From positions 2,056,501 through 2,120,500 of the forward strand of contig NZ_BLLN01000003.1 in assembly GCF_011170125.1 (NCBI RefSeq): DNA of 64,000 nt. Direction: 5' to 3'. The notes under the pieces were generated by a model. The model made no database searches, was not told the DNA's origin, and worked only from the letters and a program-made list of their open reading frames with translations. Numbering within the stretch: the stretch's first letter is position 1; every line of letters begins with the position of its first letter. Origin of the DNA: Streptomyces diastaticus subsp. diastaticus (GTDB taxonomy: Bacteria > Actinomycetota > Actinomycetes > Streptomycetales > Streptomycetaceae). Below are positions 10,312 through 20,267 of this stretch, one piece after another. A program made the position numbers and the translations under genes.

Positions 10312-10798
10312 GTTGCTGCCGCTGAGGTGAGGGTGATTCGTCACCCCAGGTGTCACGGACAACAGTCTCCCCGGGAGACGCTGGCACCTCGATACCGCCC
10401 TGAGCGAGGGGCGCCACAGGCATGATGCGCGCTGAAGCACTCCGTGAGACAGATTTGCCACCTGCCCGGTTATGCGGGTACTTCAGCGCCCAGGTCGGAA
10501 GCCGTGCCCGCTGAAGGACTGGATGACGCCCGACAGCGTTGGACAAAGCGACACGTGCAACAGCCCGTCCCCCGTCGGGCTCGTGTATCGGCCCTGACTC
10601 CCGCCCGGCGTCAGGGCCGTCGTCGTGTTCTCAGCGCTGCCGAGGCGGTGGGTCGTCCAGGAGGATGCCGAATTCCTCTGACGCGCTGCTGACCCCAGGG
10701 CCCGAAGCGGTGGGAGACAGCGCCGAAGGCTTGCCACCTCTGGAGAGGCTCTCTGGGCGCCCGGCGTCGCCAGCCCGGCCTGCACACGGGAATCGGAG
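10312..10798. other. Non-coding gap with candidate transposon right end
   Basis: I see no supported gene here. GACA motifs (10358, 10448, 10532, 10543, 10551) are spread through the first half. The last group, read on the minus strand from 10553, gives TGTCGCTTTGTCCAACGC and resembles the TGTC-rich sequence at 21395. A second hairpin with 9-bp arms (GGCCCTGAC and GTCAGGGCC) lies at 10590-10618. The rest shows nothing clear. Confidence 0.35.
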
Positions 10799-10824
10799 CG
10801 GGGCGGGACCGCAGCCCCGCCCCG
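10799..10824 (-). terminator. Hairpin terminator
   Basis: CGGGGCGGG pairs with CCCGCCCCG around a short loop, 20 nt past the stop of the leftward secreted-protein gene. Confidence 0.55.
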
Positions 10825-10843
10825 TTCGCTCAGCGAAGACGAC

Positions 10844-11785
10844 TCAGCGTGTGTTCAGCGCCTTGGCCTCGTTCACGGTCACGGCCACGTCGCTGGCGCG
10901 GGTGGTGGTGAGGGTCCCACTGTCCGCGCCGCCACTGGTGACCTCCCAGTCGACGTTCCAGTGCGCGGTCACCTCGACGCTGTGGCTGCCCGGCTTCTCG
11001 TAGCGGTGCCCACACGTCGGCGACATCTTCATGCCCTGGTCCGCGGTGTAGGGGGTACCGGGGTCGTTGCAGGTGACCGTGCTGCCGTCGCCCATCTTCC
11101 AGACCAGCCGGTCGACCGTGGCGGTCGCGGTCACGGTTACGCTGCCGGCCGACGCCGACTCGGAGGTGGGCCCCCAGGTCGAGGCGGACCGGTCCACCCA
11201 CATCCACATCGGCATGCCCACCAGGTATTTGCCGTCGCCGCGGGGGGAGGCGATGCTCGGCGGCCGCAACGTCAGCTTCTCCATCGCCTCGCGAGCGAGG
11301 ACCTCGGGGTCCACGGCCGGCAATTGCGGGCCCTCCACGGATACCACCGAACCGCCCATGAGTTCTCGCCCGTCGCCGGGGCAGGTGACGTTGTACAGCT
11401 TGCCAGGGTCGCCGTACTCCCACCCGTCGGGCTTGGTCACGTGCTCGTACTCGCTGGGGTCGGTCGGCTGAGGGTCCCGCAGGCGCCAGTAGCACGCGTC
11501 GACGTCATTGAAGGTTCCCAGCTTCGACGAGCAGGGGACCTCTTCGTCGCCGATGGCACACCCCCGAGACCCGCCCCCGCCGCCGCTGGGCCTACTCGGC
11601 TTGCTGCCGCCGCCTCCGCTCCCGCCCTTGCCCGGGTCCGTCGCGGACAGGTCGCAGTCGAGGACCTTCGGAGGACACTGAACCCCGCCACCGGAACCGT
11701 CGGCCGTGGCATGACTCGATGCCGCGAACGCCAGAGCGAGAGCCGTGCCGCCGCAGACGGCCACCGCGCGGAGCCCCCTCAGCAC
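10844..11785 (-). CDS. Secreted PKD-like hypothetical protein
   Basis: The protein has 313 residues with an N-terminal signal peptide (MLRGLRAVAVCGGTALALAF, cleavage likely after ATA). A Gly/Ser/Pro-rich linker follows. The C-terminal region contains VDRLVWKMGDGSTVTC and TCGHRYEKPGSHSVEVTA, which match the D-G-x and Y-x-x-P-G pattern of PKD-like beta domains. Several cysteines could form disulfides outside the cell. It overlaps the upstream lipoprotein gene by 7 bp and is probably co-transcribed with it. Its role is unknown. Similar pairs often sit next to secretion or conjugation clusters, as here. Confidence 0.7.
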   Translation of the reverse strand: MLRGLRAVAVCGGTALALAFAASSHATADGSGGGVQCPPKVLDCDLSATDPGKGGSGGGGSKPSRPSGGGGGSRGCAIGDEEVPCSSKLGTFNDVDACYWRLRDPQPTDPSEYEHVTKPDGWEYGDPGKLYNVTCPGDGRELMGGSVVSVEGPQLPAVDPEVLAREAMEKLTLRPPSIASPRGDGKYLVGMPMWMWVDRSASTWGPTSESASAGSVTVTATATVDRLVWKMGDGSTVTCNDPGTPYTADQGMKMSPTCGHRYEKPGSHSVEVTAHWNVDWEVTSGGADSGTLTTTRASDVAVTVNEAKALNTR

Positions 11786-12345
11786 GTCTCGTCCCGCTCG
11801 ATCGTGTGGGTGAAGAAGCGCCAGTCGCCAGCCTTGTTCTGGAAGGCTTCCGCCTTCATCACATGCCGACGGTCACCGGAGGTCTTCTTCTTGATGACCT
11901 CCCCCGTCTCGGCGTCGACCTCGTCGTACCTGCTGGAGTCGGCGCAGTCCTCGACCGTCGCACTGGCAGGGTCAGCGTCCAGGTCGATCTTGACGACCTC
12001 CGGGTCACGCTTGACGGTTCCCCGCATCACCGTCTTCTGCTGCTGGTGGTAGAAGAGCGTCGCGCTGATGTCGGACAGCGCCTTGTGCGTGGCGTACTTC
12101 TCCAGCTCCGGGTCGAGCTTGGCCGTGGCGTACGTCCGTGCCTCCGCAGTCGTCATCTCCTTGTAGGCCCTCAAGACCGACCGCTTCGCCGCCGCGTCCG
12201 GGTCAGCCGTCGGCGAGGCCGGCGCGGACGAGCTGCTCGCCGGCGCCGCCACATCCTTCTCCGCACTGCCGCACCCGACGAGCAGCACTGCCGCGAGAGC
12301 GGTGGCCCCTGCTCCTGCTGCTGAGCGCCGCATCCTCATGGGCAT
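11779..12345 (-). CDS. Putative lipoprotein
   Basis: The 188-residue protein begins with a lipoprotein signal (MPMRMRRSAAGAGATALAAV then LLVGC, the lipobox Cys at residue 25) and a Ser/Pro/Ala linker. The remainder (AAKRSVLRAYKEMTTAEART onward) resembles small extracytoplasmic domains of the NTF2-like kind, but I cannot assign it firmly. It is the first gene of a leftward pair and diverges from the conjugation cluster that starts at 12569. Confidence 0.7.
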   Translation of the reverse strand: MPMRMRRSAAGAGATALAAVLLVGCGSAEKDVAAPASSSSAPASPTADPDAAAKRSVLRAYKEMTTAEARTYATAKLDPELEKYATHKALSDISATLFYHQQQKTVMRGTVKRDPEVVKIDLDADPASATVEDCADSSRYDEVDAETGEVIKKKTSGDRRHVMKAEAFQNKAGDWRFFTHTIERDETC

Positions 12346-12568
12346 CCCCCTCGATCACTCGTGATCACGACTCGACCAAGGTAGCCGCATCCGTCGATCG
12401 GTCGTGAGCCACCGCCACATCAGCCCCAATCGCTGACCCACGGCCCCTCCGGTCGGCCTCCACGTTTGGGCAACCGCCTGACCTGCACCTTCGGGCGATC
12501 GGGTCGGCCTTCGGGTCAGAGACGATGAGGAGAGTCCAGGGCACGAAATCCGAACGAGGGGTCGTGCC

Positions 12569-13390
12569 GTGGAACAGCGCATCTTTGTCGAACTGAACGC
12601 CGAGTGGGCCCTGGTGTGCGCCGAGCCGGTGACCGCCCGGGAGGTCTCCGGGTGGCTCACGGACGCCGGCGTCTTCTGCCCGGACGAGGCCCCCGGCCAC
12701 CTCGACGACCTCCTCGCGGAGCTGGAGCGCCGGGACCGGTCGAAGGGCATCGAGCACAGCGACCGGTGGCTGGCCACCCTGATCCGCCTCGCCGCCGGCA
12801 CGGACCGCGAAGCGCAACTGGCCGCCCGCGTGGTCATGCAGGCGATGCTCCCGGGCGCCGTCCGGCTGACCCAACGCCTCATGCGTCCAGAGCGGGACTT
12901 CGACGAGGTCGGCCAGGTGGTGATCGCCTGCCTCTACCAGGTGATCCGCACCTACCCGGCCTCCCGCAAGCGGCGGTTCGCGGCCAACCTCATGCTGGAG
13001 GCCTTGCACTGGGCCAGCCGCGGGCTCCAGGCCGATGCCGAGCCGGCCGGCGTGACCTGGGCCCCGGAGCTGGCCGCGCTGCCCGGCGACCAGGACGTCC
13101 CCGAGGAGGCACACCGGCAGGTCCTCGCCGCCCAGGCCCACGATGTGCTGTCCGAGCACCCGGGCTCCGTCTCCGGCGCCCGCGCGGAACTCCTGGACCT
13201 CCTGCTGGGGGGCGTGACCGCCGGCCTCGTCGACATCGAGCGGGCGCGTGTCATCGCCTCCGAGGCGCGCGAGGGCGCCCAAGAGGCGGCGGAGCAGGCA
13301 GGAGTGTCCGCGGTGGCCTGGCGCAAGCGGCGCAGCCGCACCGTCAGCCAGCTCCGCACGATCGCGGCCGGCCTGGCCCAGGCAGCGTGA
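12569..13390 (+). CDS. Sigma-like HTH regulator, conjugation cluster A
   Basis: 273 residues. The C-terminus (AAEQAGVSAVAWRKRRSRTV) resembles a sigma region 4 or LuxR-type helix-turn-helix. The middle (RVVMQAMLPGAVRLTQRLMR, then FDEVGQVVIACLYQVIRTYP) is shared almost block by block with the protein at 57243-58145, its paralogue in cluster B. GTG 12569 follows GAGGGG. It is the first gene of the cluster and a likely regulator of it. Confidence 0.65.
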   Translation: MEQRIFVELNAEWALVCAEPVTAREVSGWLTDAGVFCPDEAPGHLDDLLAELERRDRSKGIEHSDRWLATLIRLAAGTDREAQLAARVVMQAMLPGAVRLTQRLMRPERDFDEVGQVVIACLYQVIRTYPASRKRRFAANLMLEALHWASRGLQADAEPAGVTWAPELAALPGDQDVPEEAHRQVLAAQAHDVLSEHPGSVSGARAELLDLLLGGVTAGLVDIERARVIASEAREGAQEAAEQAGVSAVAWRKRRSRTVSQLRTIAAGLAQAA

Positions 13391-13492
13391 CGAAAAAATC
13401 TTCCCGCCGCCCGGTCACGTTTCGGGCCGCCCGGCTCCTTGCGTGGATGTGCGTCGGTGTTGGCGCGCCACGAAGGGAGGAGGAGCCGGGCC

Positions 13493-13717
13493 ATGGCGAA
13501 TGAGACTGGAGCTGAGGAAGACGTCGTCCTGCTGATAGACGCACGACGCGAGCTCAAGGAATTGAGCGCACTGCTGGAGGTCGCCCCGTTCTCGCCGGAC
13601 GTGGTCAAGGCGATGCGCACCTACCTGGCGAAGGCGGAACCGGTCCGGGACGCGTTCCACCGCTTCTGCGCCCTGCCCTCCGGGACGCTCAGGTCGGCGA
13701 TCGGCGAGCTGCGATGA
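13493..13717 (+). CDS. Small conserved protein, cluster A
   Basis: A 74-residue acidic helical protein (MANETGAEEDVVLLIDARRE, ending LRSAIGELR). It occupies the same position as the 82-residue protein at 58166 in cluster B. ATG 13493 follows GGAGGAG; an upstream in-frame extension lacks an SD. The stop overlaps the TcpC-like start. I do not recognise a family. Confidence 0.55.
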   Translation: MANETGAEEDVVLLIDARRELKELSALLEVAPFSPDVVKAMRTYLAKAEPVRDAFHRFCALPSGTLRSAIGELR

Positions 13718-14742
13718 GGCGCCGCAGGTTCCCCGGCGGCGACCGGCCCACGCCGAAGGCGAACGCGAAGGCACCGCAGGCCGGTGAAGAAGGCGGCTGG
13801 GTGACAGTCTCCTCCGGAGCACTGGCCAACCTCTCCACGGTGATGCGGTGGGGCGCCTGGTCGCTGCTGCTCCTCGGCGTGCTCATGAGCGCGGCCGCCC
13901 ACCTGCGGCTCTCCAGCCAGCCGCCCCGCACCGCACCCACCCCCGCCCAAGCGGCCCCGGCCTCGGCGGAGGCGGTGGGACCGGGCGGATTCGCCGTGCT
14001 GTACGTGGCCGCCTACGTGGAGGCCGGCCGCGGTACAGAAGCATCACTCGCCCGGTTCTTCCCCAACATGCGCAACATCTCGCTGGAGGCGAAGCCGGGC
14101 GCCCAGCACGCCGACCAACTCGCGGCCGTCCAGGTGAAGGACGTCTCGGACGGCTACTGGTCGGTCACCGTAGCCGCCCGCATCACCGCTTCCCCTTCCG
14201 CACGGGACGACGAGAGCGACAAAGAACAGGCGAAGGAGAAGGAGGAGGACGAGACCGGCGTCCTGCGGTACTTCCAGGTACCGCTCCGCTCCACCGATGG
14301 CGACGGCTTCGCAGCCACCACGCTGCCGGCCGAGGTCGGCGCGCCCGAAGCCGGAGACGGCATCGAGCTGGACTACGGCACACCCGTCCCAGGCGACGAC
14401 AAGGACGAGACGGTCACCACGATCGCCCGCTTCTTCTCCGCCTACCTGGCCGGCGCGGGAGAGCTGGACCGCTACCTGGCGCCCCGCACCGCACTCGACC
14501 CGGTCTCACCCGCCCCGTACACCCAGGTGGAAGTCGCCCAGCTCGCCGAACTCAACGGCGACTACCGGCGGAATCTGCCCGCCTCGGACGGAGCGCGCCG
14601 CCAACTGCTCGTAGACCTCTGGGCCGCCGCTCCCGACCGCCAGCTACGCCCCCTGACCTACGCCCTCACCCTCACCGCCCGCGACGGCCGCTGGGAGATC
14701 GCCGCGCTGAACGCGGCCCCCGTCCTCACCAAGGAGAAATGA
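13714..14742 (+). CDS. TcpC/VirB8-like conjugation protein, cluster A
   Basis: 342 residues with a short cytoplasmic N-terminus, one membrane helix around residues 46-63 (WGAWSLLLLGVLMSAAAHL) and a large outside domain. That domain has two similar halves, each with the pattern F..Y/F..AYL or LYVAAYVEAG and a YWSVTVAA- or RWEIAALN-type strand. This two-domain layout is that of TcpC (VirB8-like) proteins in Gram-positive conjugation systems. It overlaps the upstream gene by 4 bp. The cluster B counterpart at 58411 keeps the same domains. Confidence 0.7.
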   Translation: MRRRRFPGGDRPTPKANAKAPQAGEEGGWVTVSSGALANLSTVMRWGAWSLLLLGVLMSAAAHLRLSSQPPRTAPTPAQAAPASAEAVGPGGFAVLYVAAYVEAGRGTEASLARFFPNMRNISLEAKPGAQHADQLAAVQVKDVSDGYWSVTVAARITASPSARDDESDKEQAKEKEEDETGVLRYFQVPLRSTDGDGFAATTLPAEVGAPEAGDGIELDYGTPVPGDDKDETVTTIARFFSAYLAGAGELDRYLAPRTALDPVSPAPYTQVEVAQLAELNGDYRRNLPASDGARRQLLVDLWAAAPDRQLRPLTYALTLTARDGRWEIAALNAAPVLTKEK

Positions 14743-14743
14743 C

Positions 14744-15025
14744 ATGCAACTGGCCGGGGTCATCAACGGCACCAAAAGCCTTGTCGCCGACCTGAACGAG
14801 ATCCTCACGGGGCTTCTGCCGCCGCTGGTCGGCACCGCCTTCGTCCTCTTCATCTGGCTAAGCACCAAGTCGCTCGTGAAGGCGTTCCTGGCGTGTATCG
14901 CGGCGGGGGCGATCTGGTGGGGCATCAGCAACATGGACTTCCTGCGGGACGAGGTCGGTGAGGACATCGACCGCTCGACCACCTCGGCAGCCCCCTTCTC
15001 CGCCGAGCGGGGTGCCGACTCGTGA
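14744..15025 (+). CDS. Small membrane protein, TcpD position, cluster A
   Basis: 93 residues with two hydrophobic stretches (LLPPLVGTAFVLFIWL and AFLACIAAGAIWWGI). In pCW3-type systems a small membrane protein (TcpD) lies between TcpC and TcpE, which fits the place and size here. The family assignment rests on gene order. An SD (AAGGAG) lies at the end of the previous gene. Confidence 0.6.
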   Translation: MQLAGVINGTKSLVADLNEILTGLLPPLVGTAFVLFIWLSTKSLVKAFLACIAAGAIWWGISNMDFLRDEVGEDIDRSTTSAAPFSAERGADS

Positions 15026-15546
15026 GCACCCCGCCTCAGGAAGAGGAGACCGACGTCCTCATCGGACGCTGCTACACCCACGCCCGCCGCTTCCCCCTGG
15101 TGATGGGACGCCTGCCCGGCGGCGGCCGCCTCTGGGGCGGCCCCTACACGATTCCCCAGGCCATCGTCATCGTCTCCACCGCCGTCCTGCTGATCACGAC
15201 GCAGGAAATGTGGGCGCACTTCGGCGTGGTGGGCAACGCGGCCATCGCCATCGGCATGCCGTTCACGCTCGGCCTCTTCGTACGGCGCATGCGCATCGAC
15301 GGCCGCCACCCCTTCGCCGTCCTCGGCAGCCTGCTCGGGCTGATCGGCGCCCCCACAGCCGGCCGGATCGGCGGCCGCCCCGTGCGGCCCCTACGAGCAG
15401 GCCGGCCCGTCGCCGGACTCTGCACCGTCTCGTGGCAGCCCGCGCCGGCCCCCAAGACCCCCGGCCAAAACTCCGCGCCCGCGGCCTCGCAGGTGCTGAC
15501 GGCGGCCGGGGCACTGCTCGCGGCGCGTACGAAGGCGGGGGTGTGA
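15022..15546 (+). CDS. TcpE-like membrane protein, cluster A
   Basis: 174 residues. YTHARRFPLVMGRLPGG at the start and the paired hydrophobic segments (AIVIVSTAVLLITTQEMWA and AAIAIGMPFTLGLFV) followed by RRMRIDGRHP resemble TcpE-type conjugation proteins. The cluster B homologue at 59777 has the same frame (LRHVHIDGRNP). It overlaps the upstream stop by 4 bp. The C-terminus is Pro/Ala-rich and variable. Confidence 0.65.
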   Translation: MSTPPQEEETDVLIGRCYTHARRFPLVMGRLPGGGRLWGGPYTIPQAIVIVSTAVLLITTQEMWAHFGVVGNAAIAIGMPFTLGLFVRRMRIDGRHPFAVLGSLLGLIGAPTAGRIGGRPVRPLRAGRPVAGLCTVSWQPAPAPKTPGQNSAPAASQVLTAAGALLAARTKAGV

Positions 15547-15547
15547 C

Positions 15548-18071
15548 GTGCGCATTCCTGTCCGGCACCTGGCCGGAAACGTCATCTGGACCCTGCAGTG
15601 TGTGGGCGATATGGCGGATCGAGGGAGCAGCACAGGTCAACGCCTCGCGCAGGGCGAAGAAACAGCGGCTGGCGACGGTCGAGGCGCTGGTCAAGCAGCT
15701 CCGCGGTGAGGCGATGCTCCTGTCGCTGTGCCCGCAGATCAACCCCGCGTCCGTGGTCGAGAAGATGACGCAGGCCGTCGACCTCGCGGCCTCTCCCCGC
15801 TACGAGGCCCTCGCGCACACGATGCTGGACCAACTGGAACAGGTCGAACTGACGGGGCGCACCGACTGGCTCGCCGTGCAACTCCCCACCTCCCGGCGGC
15901 AGGGCGTCGTCGAGGCACTGCGCGCGGCCCGGGCCGAGGTCGCACTCGAGCTCGGACTCCTGCCCGCCCCGGTGACAGCCCAGCAAGAGGCGGAGCGGCT
16001 GTCGCAGGCCGCCGACATCGCCGCCGCCTGGCCCTCGGCCATCACCCGGCGCCCCGCGACCGAGGCCGAGATCATGTGGATCTACGGCCACAGCGCGCGG
16101 CGCGGCGTCATCGAACCGCTGCTGCCCGAGGACGGCCCGCAGGCCCGCGGCCGCGGACGGGGAATGGCCGGGCTCGGGCAGGTGATGCTCGCCGAGGGCT
16201 GACTTCAGCAGCAGCGGCGCAAGGACGGAAGCCACCCGCCGCTGCCCCGGTTCGGCCGACGCTGGCTGGAGGCGACCACCGAGTGGGGCACCTCGTACCA
16301 GTGCCTGCTGGGCCTGAGCCAGATGCCGAAGGAGTTCATCTTCCCCGGCTCGGAGTTCCTGGCGCGGGTCGACCAGTTCCCCTACCCCGTCGACTGGACG
16401 GTGCGCCTGTCCGTGGAACGCGGTACCGACGCCGAACCCAAGAGCCGACGACAGGCCGAGGAACTGGCGGGCCAGTACGACGAGTACGAGGGCGAGGTCT
16501 CCGGACCGCCCGCCAGCATCGACGAGGCCAACCAGGGGATTCACGAGTACCGGAACCGGCTGACCTCCTCAGCCAGCGAGGTCGAGGTCCGCGCGACGAC
16601 GGCACTGTGCGTTTGGGGAGACACCCCGCAGGAAGCCGAGCGCCGCGCCAAGGACCTCACCGGCTACTTCGGGGGCCACGAGTACGTCTTCGACCGCCCC
16701 CGCGGCGAGATGGAAAACCTCTGGTACGGGATGCTGCCCGGCGCCCGCGCCCCGCGCGTCATGACCGGATACACCCAGTACCTCCTCGCCCGGGACTTCT
16801 CCATGAGCGGCCCGTTCACCGGCGCGGAGCTCGGCGACTCCAGCGGCCCGCTCTACGGCCTCCAACTGGCGGGCGGCGGAGTCCGCCCCGTCTTCACCGA
16901 CTTCTCCCGTGCCCCCCGCGAACACGCCTCCGGCTCGGCCGCCTACGTCGGCGAGCTCGGCGCCGGCCAGTCCGTCGCGCTCAAGGCGGCAGTCCACGCG
17001 ATCCTCTCGGCCGGCCGACGCCGAGACGTCCCCGGCAGCCGGGGACGTGCGGTCATCGTCGACCGCACACCGAAGCAGGAATGGGTCCGCTTCGCCCAGG
17101 CATGCCCCGGCGAAACCCAGGTCATCACGATCGACACGACCGCCGCGGTCTCCCTGGACCCGCTGCGGATCTTCGAGGAGAAGCGCGAGGCGCAGCGCTT
17201 CACCGAGTCCTTCCTCACCCTCCTGCTGGGCACCACCCCGATGGACGACGAAGGCATCGCACTCTCCGAGGCCATCGCCTGCGTACTGGCCGAGCCCGCC
17301 CCCTCGATGCGCGTCCTCACCGAGGAACTCGCCAACCGCGGCTCGGGCGATCCCGCCGCCAAGCGCGTGGCCCGCCTGGCAGCGGTGGCGCGCAAGGACC
17401 TCGCGGCCACCCTGTTCGACGAGACACTGCCCGTGGTGCGGACCTCCGAGGCCGACAGCGTGGTGTTCAGCGTGGCCTCGCTGGCCCTGCCGCAGAAGCG
17501 CGAGCTGGAGTCCGGCCGCCTGGACCGGCTCGAATCCGAGAAGACTCTCGGACGGTCGGTGATGTACCTGATCGCCGCCCTCTGCCGGAAGATCGCCTTT
17601 GCGCGCGACGAGGAGTTCACCGCCGTCGTCTGGGACGAGTGCTGGTGGCTCACCTCCAGCCCCGAGGGCTGCGAACTGCTGCTGGAGGTCGTCCGGGACG
17701 GCCGCAAGCACAATGCCGGCGCCCTGGTCGGCAGCCACGACCCCCACGACATCGGCCCCGAAGACAGCGAGGTGGGCCAGGTGATCGTGGGCCTCATCCC
17801 GCGCCGGTTCCTCTTCCGCCACACCGACAGGAGCCTCGCCCAGCGCGGCCTGCAGTTCCTCGGCTGCGACCCCCACGACGAGGAACTTCTCTCGGTCGTC
17901 ACGACTGAGCTGTCCCCGATCACCGTCTCCGACGAGGACAAGGCAGCCCGCGCCGGCGAGTGCCTCCACCGCGACCTGGACGGCCGGATCAACGGCATGC
18001 AGATCCTCATCCCGCCGGACCCCGAGGCCGCAGCACACATCCACTCCCAGCCGATCGCGGCCGCGGCATGA
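15548..18071 (+). pseudogene. VirB4-like ATPase, cluster A, degenerate
   Basis: Compared with the intact gene at 60325, three lesions are visible. The N-terminus (RIPVRHLAGNVIWTLQC from GTG 15548) is in a different frame from the next block (VWAIWRIEGAAQ). An in-frame TGA at 16200 falls where the intact copy has a Gly codon (LLLAEGG). The Walker A reads GELGAGQSV instead of GELGAGKSV, so the catalytic Lys is Gln (CAG 16968-16970). The Walker B (VVWDECWWL) and the rest of the motor domain remain. A shortened product from an internal start (such as 16323) would still lack the Walker Lys. Confidence 0.8.
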
Positions 18072-20267
18072 TCCGGCGCGCGAGCAGGAGAGCGCACACC
18101 TGGTGGCGGGCCACGGTGCCGGGCCGCCGGTGGCGCCTGGCTGGCGTGCTCGTCGCCGCCCTCGGCGCACTCCTGGTCGCGGCGCCGGCCGGTGCTGCCC
18201 CCGACGACCCGAGCCCCGCCCCCTCCGCACTGGGACCTCAAGATCGAGGCGTTCCTCGTCGAGATGCTGTTCCTGGGCTCCAAATGGCTCGTCAGCTTCG
18301 CCTGCTTCCTCATCGCCTGGTCGCTGTCGTTCAAACTCGCCGGCCTGCTCCTGAAGCCCGCGCTGATCGTCTCCGACGCCCTGTACACGAACGTCCTGGT
18401 CCAGACCGGCATCCCCGGCCTCTGCCTGGCCTGGGCCGCGTGCGTCGCCGGCTGGCACCTGATGTTCGGCCGCCGCGCCAAGGGCTGGGCCGAAGCCGGC
18501 GCAGTCCTCCTCATTGCCGCACTGTCCATCACCGTCCTCGCGGCACCACCCCAGATGCTCCTCAGCGAGGACCAGGGTGCCGTCGGCACCGCCCGCAACC
18601 TCGCCGTCGAGGTCGCCGCCCTGATCGTCGACAACGACGACATCCTCAACCCCGCCACGGTCTCCAGCGGCGAGAAGGGCACCAGCGGCTGGGAAAGCCC
18701 GGAGTCCCGCCAGATCTCCCGCCCCATCACCGACGCCCTGGTCGACGCCTTCATCGTCCGCCCCGCCATGCTGCTCAGCTACGGCCAGACCTTCGACGGC
18801 AAGTGCGCCGAGCAGTTCCAGGAATCCCGCATCGAGCAGGCCGTCCTGCTCCAATGGCGCGACGAACACCTCGACGCCCCAGAGGACGCGGCGCGCGAGA
18901 ACGTGCCCTACATCGACGACATCCTCGGCAACATCAGCGAAGCGCTCACCGAAATCCCCGACACCGTCGTCAAGGAGAAGCTCCAGGCGCAGGGCCCCAT
19001 CGCAGAGTTCGAGAAGAACTGCGTCAACGGCAGCGCAAAGGCCCTGAAGAAGGCGTCGATGGACAAGGTCGGCGGCGCCTTCTTCATGGTCCTCGCCGCT
19101 CTGCTGGCCTGCGTGTTCATCACCGTCCTCGACGCATCGTTCCTGTACGCGCAGCTGTGCCTGGCCAAGGAAGCCATGTTCACCAAGGTCGCCCTGGCCA
19201 TCGGCGTGATGCCGGGCCCCGGGCGGGCCTGGCTGACCGACCGGGCCCTGGCAGTACTGCGCTACCTGTGGCTGATGGTCCTCTCGGTCGCCGCGCTCGC
19301 CATCCTCATCGTCATCTTCGCCGCCGTCCTCAACGCCCCCGAGAAGGACCTCTCCGGCGGCGTCACCGTGCGCTTCGTCGTCATCGACTTCATCTGCATC
19401 GGCGCGTTCATCTACCGCAAGAAGCTGGTGCACAGCGCGGAGAACTGGTCCGCGCGGGCCCGCTCCCGCGTCGGCTCCAGCCTCGTCGGCGGCGGCACCC
19501 CCAGCGACCTCGGCAGCCACAAACCCCGGCGCAGCGTCGGCCGGCGCCTGCTGACCGGAGGCGCCATGCTCGGCGCACTCGCCGCCAGCGGCGGCGCCTA
19601 CGGGTACGCTCGCGGCAGCACCGCGCTGGCCGCCCGGCTGGTCCGCGGCACCGGCCGGGCGATCGGCGGCACCGCCCGGGCAGCCGTCCGCTCCACCAAG
19701 GCCGTGGCCACCGGCGGAATGAAGCTCGGCGCGGTCGGCCTCAAGTCCACCGTGGGCCTGCCGGTGTACGGCCCCCGCGCCGCACGCCGTGCCAGCGCAG
19801 CGATCTCCTCCGTGCCCGAGCGGGTCACCGACGGCGCGACACACCTCAGCGAGCGCATCGCCCAGGTGCACAACCGGTACGCGCCCCAAGCCCACGACTT
19901 CACCGGCGAGTACGCCCACAACATCCGCTCGGCGGGGCGGCTGCTGCGCGGCCGCCGACCGCTCGGCCGGTACGTGCCCCCGCAGCGCCAGCACCGTGGC
20001 GAGGACCCGAACAGCCGACCGGCCCCCGGAGGCGTGCCACCGCAGCCCAGGCCCCGCCACGGCACCCGGCACACCCCGCCGAGGGTCACCCAACCACCCG
20101 CCAGCCCGGGGCAGGCAGCGCTCCAGCGGCGCCTGCACCGCATCCGCAGCGACCAGGCAACACGCCCGCCGGCCGCCCAGCAGCCGCGTCGGCGCCTGCC
20201 TGCCGACCCGCCCCGCCCCACAACCCGGCCGACACCGAGACGACGTCGCGGAGGAGGCAGCGCATGA
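18068..20267 (+). pseudogene. VirB6/TcpH-like membrane protein, cluster A, frameshifted
   Basis: ATG 18068 starts a signal-anchor (WRLAGVLVAALGALLVAAPA) in one frame, and the membrane domain continues in another frame from about 18225 (PHWDLKIEAFLVEMLFLG onward). The intact homologue at 62844 has about 75 extra residues, mostly coiled coil, between these parts. A deletion with a frame change is therefore likely. The remaining 690 codons keep several membrane segments (FACFLIAWSLSF, FFMVLAALLACVF, LMVLSVAALAILIVIFAAV) and a Pro/Arg-rich tail. Such polytopic proteins form the channel in minimal type IV systems. Confidence 0.7.

Larger units (their letters stand above)
1671..10553. mobile_element. 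Tn7-like element core (three tniQ, tnsA, tnsB, tnsC)
   Basis: Three TniQ-type target-selection proteins, a TnsA-like endonuclease, a TnsB-like DDE transposase and a TnsC-like AAA+ ATPase lie together with an XRE regulator. This is the Tn7-family gene set. The right boundary is tentative: read on the minus strand from 10553, the sequence starts TGTCGCTTTGTCCAACGC, which resembles a TGTC-type transposon end. I found no left end, so it may lie beyond the window. One TniQ gene and the catalytic subunits TnsA and TnsC are intact; two tniQ genes and tnsB carry lesions. Confidence 0.6.

Noticed and set aside
12346..12568. An origin or iteron set upstream of conjugation cluster A
   Set aside because: Only a short repeat (CCTTCGGG, two copies) and a small palindrome (CGTGATCACG) occur, and the GGCAAGCC motif of cluster B is absent.
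4785..16202. Programmed read-through or selenocysteine at TAG 4785 and TGA 16200
   Set aside because: No stem-loop element or conserved context is seen, both genes or their neighbours have other lesions, and the intact VirB4 copy has an ordinary codon at the stop position.
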